Source: Jaminaea rosea
Taxonomy: Eukaryota; Basidiomycota; Exobasidiomycetes; Microstromatales
DNA: 64,000 nucleotides
Reading direction: 5' to 3'
NCBI RefSeq assembly: GCF_003144245.1
Contig: NW_020289992.1
Span: 1-64,000 of the forward strand
The notes under the pieces are model-generated. The model was not told where the DNA came from. It searched no databases and saw only the letters and a program-made list of their open reading frames with translations. Positions 57,122 through 64,000 of this stretch are shown here, in pieces. The translations under genes were made by a program, and so were the position numbers. Position 1 is the first letter of the stretch, and every line of letters starts with the position of its first letter.

Positions 57122-58279
57122 ATGTCACTCGAGGACGTACACGACTTGCTTTTGCAAGCCCCACTCTCACAGGTCAACTCTGTCTTGGCAGACCTACGCG
57201 GCCTCGTCTCCTCTGGCGGCTCTTCCTCTCGTCTAGGCCGCGATTTTGAGGAATCACTCCCAGGAGCTCTACGACAACTCCATGAGGATCAGGGCAAAGT
57301 TGTCCGTCTACCAGGACTAGAGGCGGGCAGTATCCTGACAAAGGAGGCTCGCTCACACGACAAAGACGCCGAGTATCGCGACGAGGCGCAGAGTAAAGTC
57401 TTCTCCTACGACCACGCAGCAGACAAGGTAGCTTCTAGCGAGACGTATCGTGCAGTGTCATCATCGGACAATGAGCTCAAGACGGAGCTAGAGAGACAGC
57501 TAGGAGCGTACTTGCGAGACCACTACCCAGACTTGGATCCTCAGCGCACCAATGAAGGAGCATGCGGGTCTGTCCTCAGCCTGCCTACGACACGCATTCA
57601 GCGACGAGGAGGGCGTCAAGAGGCCAAGGGCAAGACCAACGTTGAGCAGGGTGCTGCAAACGAGGAAGAGGTGGAGCAGACGCCACAAGAGACGGCAATG
57701 GCAGAAAAGGCGACAGAGGATGAAAAGGAGGAGCAGAAAGCAATGGGAGAAAAGGCCGTACGCGTCGTCGACGAGGACGACGACGAGGACGATGAGGGCG
57801 AGCTGGTAGAGCTGATTGCCGACGCAGACGCCTCCTCCCCACCCTCGCACATCATCACCATTGTCTCGGGCAAGAGCAACGCCAAGAACTTCTGGTCCGG
57901 TCGCCTCCTCTCCACGTACCACTGTCATGCAGACGTAATTGAGGCGCACACGAAGCTGCAGATCCACTACTACGAGAATGGAAACGTCCAGCTGAACGCA
58001 GAGGTGCCTGCCATTATCCCACTCAACACGAGCGCCGCGCAAGCATCGGCGTCACCTGCTGCTCAGGCGAAAGCCATCATCTCGGCCATTGGGAAACACG
58101 AGCAACACCTCCAGGAGACGCAGCTGGAACGCGATGTGTACGAGGGATTGAATGAACGAGCATTCAAGGGATTGAGGAGGCAGTTGCCCGTGACGAGGCA
58201 GAAGGTAGATTGGGACAAGGTGACCAACTATAGGCTTGGGCAGGACTTGGCGGATCACAACGAGGGTGCGGCGGCGTGA
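57122..58279 (+). CDS. CAP1: F-actin-capping protein subunit alpha
   Basis: Single exon, 385 residues. The alpha subunit of the heterodimer that caps barbed ends of actin filaments. Seen: an N-terminal helical region, then KNFWSGRLLSTY, a TKLQIHYYENGNVQL strand pair, and the C-terminal signature FKGLRRQLPVTRQKVDWDKVTNYRLG, which forms the barbed-end-binding helix region. The family is usually about 260-290 residues. The excess is an acidic/Lys-rich insert of about 100 residues between VLSLPTTR and SPPSHIITIVSGK (Glu-rich, then DEDDDEDDEGE), placed before the conserved beta sheet. The start at 57122 is chosen because upstream codons overlap the PEX22-like promoter and are low complexity. Confidence 0.93.
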   Translation: MSLEDVHDLLLQAPLSQVNSVLADLRGLVSSGGSSSRLGRDFEESLPGALRQLHEDQGKVVRLPGLEAGSILTKEARSHDKDAEYRDEAQSKVFSYDHAADKVASSETYRAVSSSDNELKTELERQLGAYLRDHYPDLDPQRTNEGACGSVLSLPTTRIQRRGGRQEAKGKTNVEQGAANEEEVEQTPQETAMAEKATEDEKEEQKAMGEKAVRVVDEDDDEDDEGELVELIADADASSPPSHIITIVSGKSNAKNFWSGRLLSTYHCHADVIEAHTKLQIHYYENGNVQLNAEVPAIIPLNTSAAQASASPAAQAKAIISAIGKHEQHLQETQLERDVYEGLNERAFKGLRRQLPVTRQKVDWDKVTNYRLGQDLADHNEGAAA

Positions 58280-58372
58280 GAAGAGCGCGCGCGCGTGCGT
58301 GTATGTGCACTCGTGGAGGCCAAAGCAATGCCAGCCCGACATGTAATGACATTTGTTGATGAGCAGTGACTG

Positions 58373-58974
58373 TCATGCCGCTGCCGCTGATGCCCTCTCC
58401 TTGCTTTGTTGACCTTCTACTCCTCGCAAGAAGTCTCTCAAATGTCCCTGCGTATCTGCGATTTGCTTTTCGAGGAACTGCGGGTGCGATGCGCCGGGTT
58501 CAAACGTCACCATGTTATCCATGGATACCAGTCAGTAATCTTCCCATCTACCTCGTTTCGCTCCTCGCGCTCGCACCTTTTGCTTCTTTCCCAGCACATC
58601 GACCTCCTCTGTGACTGCCTTCTCCTGCGATGTGAGGTTGGCTACGACGGCGGTTGGTGTTGAGGAGCAAAACCTGGCGCGGCGAGAGATGCGAGCGAGA
58701 GATGAGATTGCGCAGCGTCAGAGTCGTCGATGACTACACCCTCGCTCTCGGCCCGCACTCACATCTTGCCCACCCCTCTCCACACCTTTGCATCGGATCC
58801 CTCTGCCTCAACGGCCTGCCTCGTCAACTCGACTCCCCTGCGTTCGCGCTCCTTTGCCGTTCGCTGAGCTCGTACGAGTGACAGCTGGCGTGAGTTTTGG
58901 GCTAGTGTCACCTGTATCTGCTCAAGCATCTTGCGTAGCGCTTCATCGTTAGCGTTTGCGTTGCCCGACGACAT
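58373..58974 (-). CDS. PFD1: Prefoldin subunit 1
   Basis: Three exons (58974-58763, 58673-58577, 58477-58373; introns of 89 and 99 nt) join in phase to 137 residues. Prefoldin passes unfolded actin and tubulin to the CCT chaperonin. N-terminal coil: EALRKMLEQIQVTLAQNSRQL and VRAQRTAKERERRGVELTRQ. The beta hairpin carries DAKVWRGVGKMF, diagnostic of prefoldin 1. The C-terminal coil is EEVDVLGKKQKFLEKQIADTQ and LRDFL, with an extra short Ala tail. The two small 3' exons are recovered only by following splice signals, and they restore the heptad pattern. It converges with CAP1 (94 bp between stops), placing an actin regulator beside an actin-folding factor. Confidence 0.92.
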
Positions 58975-59159
58975 GATGATGCGCGCGCGAAGGTGTTGGT
59001 TGCAAGACGACGAGATGGTGAATCCGCAATCGCAATCGCAATCGCAGTTCCGCGCCGCCAGTCGAGACGAGACGAGAGCAGTGGAGGCTCGATTGTCGTC
59101 CCTTTTGCGCCCTCGTTCTCACGCCTCGCACTTTTGCTCCTCACAACCACGCACGCAAC

Positions 59160-60513
59160 ATGTCTAACATCTGGATCGCAGCAAGCGAAGGGGATCAGGC
59201 CACAGTCGCCTCTCTCCTCGACTCTGAGCCCAACCTCACGCCCATCTCGCCAGATCACAATACCTACACGCCCATTCATGCTGCCGCCTCGTACGGCCAC
59301 GTAGCATTGCTGCGCTTCCTCCTTTCCCACCCAAAGTGCCCTCCAAAGGCAGCAGATGTCACCGACGAGGATGGCGATTCACCGCTCTTCGTCGTTGAGG
59401 ATGTAGAGACGGCAAAGGTCCTCGTCGACGAATTCGGAGCTGACCCTAAGCGCAAAAACGCAGAGGGAAGAACGGCAGCGTACGCTATGTGGGAGAGTGG
59501 TTGGCAAGAGGCGAGCGATTGGGTGCGAGAGAAGACGGGCGAGGCTGCATTCGCGGCGGATGACGAGGGCGAAGATGGTATCAAGGAGGAAGACGAGGAC
59601 GATCATCAAGACGAAGACGATGAAAAGCACGATGGTGAACATACGAAACGCCTCGTCGAAGCACTCGGCGAGTACAGCAGTTGCGAGGTGCGCAGCCCAC
59701 GTAGCAGCGTGTTGCCTGCCTATATGCTGACATGCTCCCTCGCACGCACGCACGCACGCACGCACGCACGTCCAGATCTCTGACGCCCTCATCAAGCTCA
59801 AGCACCCTACAGGCGGACACATCCCCTCCCTCTCCCTCGTCTCTCCTCGTGACTCGGTAACTGCCAAGCTCTGCGGTCAAGTCTTCCCCGTGCGGATGGT
59901 CGCCTCGTCGGACAAGAATGCCCCGCCCAAGCCTAGCACCCACTTCGTCGATGCAGCGCCCAAGGATAGCGTCATGCTGGTTACGGCGCCCGACAATGTG
60001 CGATCAGCCGTGTGGGGTGGGCTGATGACGGCGAGGGCTCAGGCAAAGGGAGTCAAGGGGGTTGTGCTCAATGGCAATTGCCGTGATCTTGCAGAACACT
60101 GGGAGAGTGGTGAGTGCGAGGGGCGCAGTCGACGAGCTAAGGGTTGGGTGTAGCTGACGCTCGTCCCTTCCACGCCATGCCCGTCACCAGGCATAACCAT
60201 CTTTGCCAAGGGCCACTCAACGCTGGGCCAATCCCCCTTCACCCGTCCCGCTACTCTGGGCGAGCCTATTGAGATTCGCTGCGACTCCAATATCCCACCA
60301 TCCGACGCAGACCCAGCCTGGCCAACAATGACCGTGCAACCCTCGGACATCCTCCTCGCAGACGTAGATGGCGTCGTCGTGGTACCGCGCAAGCAGGTTG
60401 CCGAGGTCGTCGAGCTGACAAAGAAGGGACGCGAGGTGGATGCGAGGTGCCTAGAGGACTTGAAGCAGGGCAAAGGAGTGGCAGAGACGTTCAAGAAGCA
60501 TAGAGGGGCGTAG
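59160..60513 (+). CDS. Ankyrin-repeat protein fused to an RraA-like domain
   Basis: Three exons (59160-59687, 59776-60109, 60191-60513) give 394 residues. Residues 1-115 are ankyrin repeats (WIAASEGDQATVASLL, YTPIHAAASYGHVALLRFLLSH, GDSPLFVVEDVETAKVLVDEFGADP), as in the small cytosolic family of yeast YCR051W. An acidic linker (DEDDHQDEDDEKHD) follows. Then, still within exon 1, KRLVEALGEYSSCE opens an RraA fold that continues as ISDALIKL, GGLMTARAQAKGVKGVVLNGNCRDL (Arg-Asp of the active site kept), FAKGHSTLG and LLADVDGVVVVPR. RraA-like enzymes include HMG/oxaloacetate aldolases. The fusion is shown by one uninterrupted exon covering the junction. Divergent with PFD1, 185 bp apart. Confidence 0.85.
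59741..59770. repeat. CGCA microsatellite in an intron
   Basis: About seven CGCA units lie in the first intron of the ankyrin-RraA gene, between the branch region (TATGCTGAC) and the CCAG acceptor. A shorter run of the same unit occurs near 52729-52747. Confidence 0.85.
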
Positions 60514-60515
60514 AG

Positions 60516-60585
60516 CGTGGGCGTGGGCGTGGGGTTGGGCGTGGGCGTGGGCGTAGGCGCGGGCGTGGGCGTAGGCGCGGGCGCA
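60516..60585. repeat. GGGCGT hexamer minisatellite between convergent stops
   Basis: About eleven units of GGGCGT (variants GGGCGC, AGGCGC, GGGGTT) begin directly after the ankyrin-RraA stop, in the 135-bp space before the 3' end of the GNAT gene. The tract is strongly G-rich on the plus strand and could form a G-quadruplex in transcripts or act as a pause site. Confidence 0.85.
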
Positions 60586-60648
60586 GCAGCTTTGAGGAGC
60601 GGTGCATTGGACTAGATAGAATACCATGAGGTCACGCGCCGCCGCGCG

Positions 60649-61053
60649 CTATAGCCACTTTGCCATGACGGTGCGAGGCGTCACCTCGTAGCCCAGGGAT
60701 TCGTAAAATGCAGCCACTCCGACGTTGTTCTCGCGAATGAGGAGCTGACACTTGGCTACACCCCGCTCACGAAGCCAGGCCTGCGCTGCCTCGACCAGCT
60801 GACGACCCAGTCCCTTGCCTCGCTCGTCTGGGTGGGCAGCAACGTAGTATAGCCAGCCGCGATGGCCGTCATGACCGACCATGATGGCTCCCGTCGCGCC
60901 CTCGTCTGCGACTAGGATCGTGGATGAGGGACCACGCAGGGCTTGGTGGAAGTCCTGCACTGGATCATTGTAGCTTACCGCGAGGCCGCAAAGCTGCCAG
61001 AGCTGCACGACTGTCGCTTCGTCATCCTCCTTGGCTTCTCGTATTGATGCCAT
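60649..61053 (-). CDS. GNAT acetyltransferase, YpeA-like
   Basis: Single exon, 134 residues, a minimal GNAT fold. Seen: IREAKEDDEATVVQLWQLCGL, a YNDP motif, ILVADEGATGAIMVGHDGHRGWLYYVAAHP, then the acetyl-CoA loop DERGKGLGRQLVEAAQAWL, and the end KCQLLIRENNVGVAAFYESLGYEV. The YNDPxxD, GHDGHRGWLYYVAVHPxxRGxG and NxxxxxFYxxLGYE pattern is that of bacterial YpeA/RimI-like acetyltransferases. Substrate unknown. The bacterial look raises transfer as a possibility, although related genes occur in many fungi. The start at 61053 is chosen over an upstream Met at 61293, because the latter would overlap the UTP10 promoter. Divergent with UTP10, 243 bp apart. Confidence 0.87.
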   Translation of the reverse strand: MASIREAKEDDEATVVQLWQLCGLAVSYNDPVQDFHQALRGPSSTILVADEGATGAIMVGHDGHRGWLYYVAAHPDERGKGLGRQLVEAAQAWLRERGVAKCQLLIRENNVGVAAFYESLGYEVTPRTVMAKWL

Positions 61054-61269
61054 GGGCGAGTGACAAGGGTGGAAAGATTGGAGCAACGCAACGTCCGTGC
61101 GTGCCGCGGGAGATTGGGGCACTCGCGCTCGACTCGCTGCCCAGACCACGTGGTTTGCAGCAGCTGGCGGGACTGGGAAATTGATTTTTGGCTTCTCTTT
61201 TGTGGTGGTTGGCTTCTTTCCGCCTCGCGAGACCCGCCTTCTCCTCCAACTCTTCGATACCACTCGCAG

Positions 61270-61296
61270 CCACGCCACGCCACGCCACGCCACGCC
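61270..61296. repeat. CCACG pentamer run abutting the UTP10 start codon
   Basis: Five CCACG units followed by CC end exactly at the UTP10 ATG, so the leader is a short tandem repeat. Shorter GGCGTGGCGTGG-type copies occur near other gene starts (28050-28060, 54772-54784). Confidence 0.75.
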
Positions 61297-64000
61297 ATGG
61301 CATCGTCATTGGCTTCGCAGCTGGGAGGCATACGCTCCCTGAATGCTGCACGCCTCGCCTCGGCGTCGTCGTTGTCGTCGCATTCATCCTACCTCTTCCC
61401 ACCCGCTACGGCTTCGAAGCAGGACCTCGACTCCATCTTCTCCCTCGGCCAATCAGGTTGGACCGATCTATGCTTGCACGATGCAGCACTCGAAAAGTCA
61501 CTAGCAGCGCAGAGGCTCTTCTCACCCTCTTCCAAGACGACAGATCGCACTATGTTGTCCAAGGAGGACAACGCCAGCATCGACGCAGCAGTACAAGACT
61601 TCTTCGATCGAGTGGGCGCTGTGCTGTTGGGCAAGAGCGCCGCAAAATGCATCGAGTGGCTAGTACGCCGCTTTCGCATTCACGACTTCAATGCTGTCGT
61701 GGTCTTGAGGGCCTTTTTGCCATTTCACTCTACACCGCAATTCGCCCGCATGCTCAACATCCTCAGCATCTCAAAGGAGTCTCACCTGGCCTTTCTACTG
61801 CCGATCCAAAAAGCTGCGCAGCCTCTGCCGACATCCGTCTTGCTCTCTGCTCTTCTCGCACCGGCCTCCTCTTCACACTCTCTCGACGCGCTGCGCCTGG
61901 TAGGTGGCGTGCTCCCCACAGACAAGGAGCCTCATCGAGCCCAGGTCCTCTTCTGGTCCTCGACGCTGGTGCAATTCTGCGCTAGATCAGCAGGCGCAGA
62001 GGCTGGCAATGACGGGCTCGTGGGGCTGAACAGGAAAAAGGCGCGCACCAGCTCGCAATCGCGCGAGGACAACGATCAACTCGTCCTCGGTCTGCTACTC
62101 CCTACCATCGCAAACGTCATCACATCCAAGGCAATGGGCACTGAGGCTCAGTTGGCCGGCTGCCTCGTCCTGTGCTCCGTCGGCGCAAGCTTCGACCTCA
62201 GCGTCGAGGCAATTCAGAGTACCATTGCGACCATCGTACCCGCCGTCGCAGAACCAAAGGCGGACACTCGCCTGATTCAAGCCGTTGTCACGACTCTCGC
62301 TACCCTCTGCGCCAGCTCAGACGACCTGCAGCCTCTCCCTCTCGCTACAGTTCAGCAGCTTTTCAACGTTCCCAACTTCACGCAGCAGGTCCAAGCAATG
62401 AGCAGGCAGTACGACCTGCGTGCATTCGTTGGCACGCTGCTGCCGACCATGGCAAAGTCCCTCGACGACGAGCAGATGAGCGGCGGCCTTGTGGCACTGC
62501 TCGCCACTCCGTCCAGCGAGGGTGGCGTGCCTACGTCCGATGCAGTCGAAGCTTTGCGCATCATTGCCACCTCGCAATCCTCAGCTTCTGGCAGCGTCCT
62601 CTCAGACATTCGCTCACGACGATCCGATGCCTTTGACGCCTTGGTTCGCAACCTCTCGCAGAGCCAAGACACCCGCCACCTCGTTGCCTCTGTCCTCCAA
62701 GGCGCCTTCAGCGGCTCGCATGCTGGCACCGCCAACTCGACTTCGTGGCTCGCTATCAACTCGAGTGAGGCAAGTCAGCGCCTGGCATCCCTCGATGCTC
62801 TCCTCGACTCCATTGCGGCCGAGGAGATTGACGCAAAGGACTCTTTCGTGCGCGACGCCCTCTCTTCTCGCCTCCTTGACGAGGACGAGGGCGTCCTCGC
62901 CGTCCTCTATTCAACCAAGGGCACGGCGGCACTCAAGCAGTCCCTCGACGAGGCCACGATGCTGTCCAAGCTTGAAGCCGTCTTGAGCGCCACGAGCAAG
63001 CTCCCCCGCAAAGCTCTGCAAGCACACCTCGGTTTCGTCTTGACCAACGTCCTGACCCCGAAGACGGCGACTCGTATCTTGCGCAATATCCTCTGGCCCC
63101 GCTTGCTCCTCACCAAGACCAACCGCAAGGCCACCGAGGCAACGCACGAGGCATTGCAAAAGACGTCGCGCCACTCGCTCCAGCCTCTCCAGGCCCTTCT
63201 CGCTGGCATCGTCGTACAGCGCGACGAGGAGCGCACCACCACCCAGATCAACCGTGCTGCTGCCCAAGGGCTCGCCTCTGCCATGGCTGGCGTGGAAAGC
63301 GAGAGCCACTTCAATGCCCACGTCTCCTTCCTCATCGGCCAGGCCACAAGCAGAGACGGTACCGAAGCAAGCATTGCACTCGCCCTGGCTACCATCATCG
63401 AGTTGCTGCCTCTCGTCGATGCGCAGCGCTTCCAGCCTCTGGCACAGCGCTTGCTCGACGCTCTCCCTCTCGCATCTCTCGATGGTGGTGAACAAGGCGT
63501 ACTTGCGTCCGATACTGGCATCAGCGACGAGCTCTGGCAGCGCGTCTATGAGCAAGCGCCTCGCTCTTCTCGCCTCCTGGCGTCGCAAACGATCCTCGCT
63601 GTAGCGCAATGCCTGCACTTCCCTACGTCATCTCTCGTCGGTCTCGATGGCGTCGATGCCACTTCGCCCATGGTCGCCCTGGCAGAGCGACTCTACGGCA
63701 GCGCCTGCTCATCGCCCGCCGGTCGCGAGCTCTTTGTCGTCCTCTTCAAGAAGCTTGGACCAAGCACGCCCACCTTCTTGGCTCGCGTCTGGACGTGCGC
63801 ATCAATGGCGACCTCGATTCGAGCTACAGCCCTCCGCCACTGTCACGCCTTCCTGGCCGCTCACCGCGCGCGTGGCGGCATGGACTTCCAACTCCTCGTG
63901 CCCGCCCTGATCACACCCCTCAGCAGCGTCGAGCCCGCACTGCGATCCGAAGCTCTCAACTGCCTCGACTTCATCGCAGAATCAGCTGCTGGCGAGAGCG
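61297..64000 (+). CDS. UTP10: U3 snoRNP protein UTP10 (HEATR1), 5' part
   Basis: Open from 61297 to the window end (901 complete codons plus one base), no stop and no need for an intron. UTP10 is a very long HEAT-repeat protein of the t-UTP subcomplex, needed for Pol I transcription and early 18S processing in the nucleolus. Seen: MASSLASQLGGIRSL, SYLFPPATASKQDLDSIFSLG, RLFSPSSKTTDRTM, then CIEWLVRRFRIHDFNAVVVL, LPFHSTPQFARMLNILSI, an almost exact fit to the family N-terminus. Later HEAT helices follow. Family members are about 1,800-2,100 residues, so roughly half is present. Shares a promoter space with the GNAT gene. Confidence 0.93.
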   Translation, partial: MASSLASQLGGIRSLNAARLASASSLSSHSSYLFPPATASKQDLDSIFSLGQSGWTDLCLHDAALEKSLAAQRLFSPSSKTTDRTMLSKEDNASIDAAVQDFFDRVGAVLLGKSAAKCIEWLVRRFRIHDFNAVVVLRAFLPFHSTPQFARMLNILSISKESHLAFLLPIQKAAQPLPTSVLLSALLAPASSSHSLDALRLVGGVLPTDKEPHRAQVLFWSSTLVQFCARSAGAEAGNDGLVGLNRKKARTSSQSREDNDQLVLGLLLPTIANVITSKAMGTEAQLAGCLVLCSVGASFDLSVEAIQSTIATIVPAVAEPKADTRLIQAVVTTLATLCASSDDLQPLPLATVQQLFNVPNFTQQVQAMSRQYDLRAFVGTLLPTMAKSLDDEQMSGGLVALLATPSSEGGVPTSDAVEALRIIATSQSSASGSVLSDIRSRRSDAFDALVRNLSQSQDTRHLVASVLQGAFSGSHAGTANSTSWLAINSSEASQRLASLDALLDSIAAEEIDAKDSFVRDALSSRLLDEDEGVLAVLYSTKGTAALKQSLDEATMLSKLEAVLSATSKLPRKALQAHLGFVLTNVLTPKTATRILRNILWPRLLLTKTNRKATEATHEALQKTSRHSLQPLQALLAGIVVQRDEERTTTQINRAAAQGLASAMAGVESESHFNAHVSFLIGQATSRDGTEASIALALATIIELLPLVDAQRFQPLAQRLLDALPLASLDGGEQGVLASDTGISDELWQRVYEQAPRSSRLLASQTILAVAQCLHFPTSSLVGLDGVDATSPMVALAERLYGSACSSPAGRELFVVLFKKLGPSTPTFLARVWTCASMATSIRATALRHCHAFLAAHRARGGMDFQLLVPALITPLSSVEPALRSEALNCLDFIAESAAGES

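Noticed and set aside
1-64000. tRNA, rRNA, CRISPR arrays, bacterial operon signals
   Set aside because: None recognised on reading; the window is spliced eukaryotic nuclear DNA.

Overview
The window is nuclear DNA of a filamentous or yeast-like fungus, most likely a basidiomycete. Genes are GC-rich and closely packed. Introns are few and short (mostly about 45-100 nt), with GTRNGY donors, CAG/TAG acceptors and CTRAC-type branch sites. Proteins carry long Ser/Ala/Pro-rich disordered tails. Low intron density and protein style suggest Ustilaginomycotina or a relative; this is inference. No tRNA, rRNA, CRISPR array or intact transposon was recognised.

Region 1 (1-14.6 kb) is accessory in character. 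A single-exon MAL-type sugar transporter (1182-2870) is followed by a loose cluster of unrecognised genes. The cluster holds three copies of one unknown family, here F1 (about 3.5-4.7, 7.7-8.4 and 11.1-12.6 kb), and two copies of a second, F2 (about 4.9-7.7 kb), all on the minus strand. Most copies have broken frames, and one F1 fragment is joined directly to an F2 fragment. This is a decaying lineage-specific family.

Region 2 (14.9-19 kb) has a secreted FAD-linked oxidase of the berberine-bridge type with a TATA box. It is followed by a tandem pair of very small paralogous proteins separated by a 24-bp minisatellite.

Region 3 (19-40 kb) is a head-to-tail minus-strand run: exportin-T (LOS1), a membrane coiled-coil protein, a 3-methyladenine DNA glycosylase, an ASH1-type H3K36 methyltransferase, a CTI6-like PHD protein and a PH-domain protein. 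Three intergenic gaps in regions 2-3 carry degenerate short repeats with a shared CTTTCC core.

Region 4 (41-64 kb) is conserved core genome that mostly alternates divergent and convergent pairs: a disordered protein, RPA49 <> HRQ1, a 3-hydroxyacyl-CoA dehydrogenase <> a small membrane protein, eIF3e, a SYLF protein, a PEX22-like protein <> CAP1, PFD1 <> an ankyrin-RraA fusion, and a GNAT acetyltransferase <> UTP10 (cut by the window end). Five divergent pairs share start-to-start gaps of about 185-265 bp, so shared promoters are likely.

The most notable items are the decaying F1/F2 cluster with its chimeric junction, the ankyrin-RraA fusion, the tandem micro-gene pair around a minisatellite, and the CTTTCC-core repeats restricted to intergenic gaps. 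Gene models were built by hand from splice signals and frame continuity. No database search was run.
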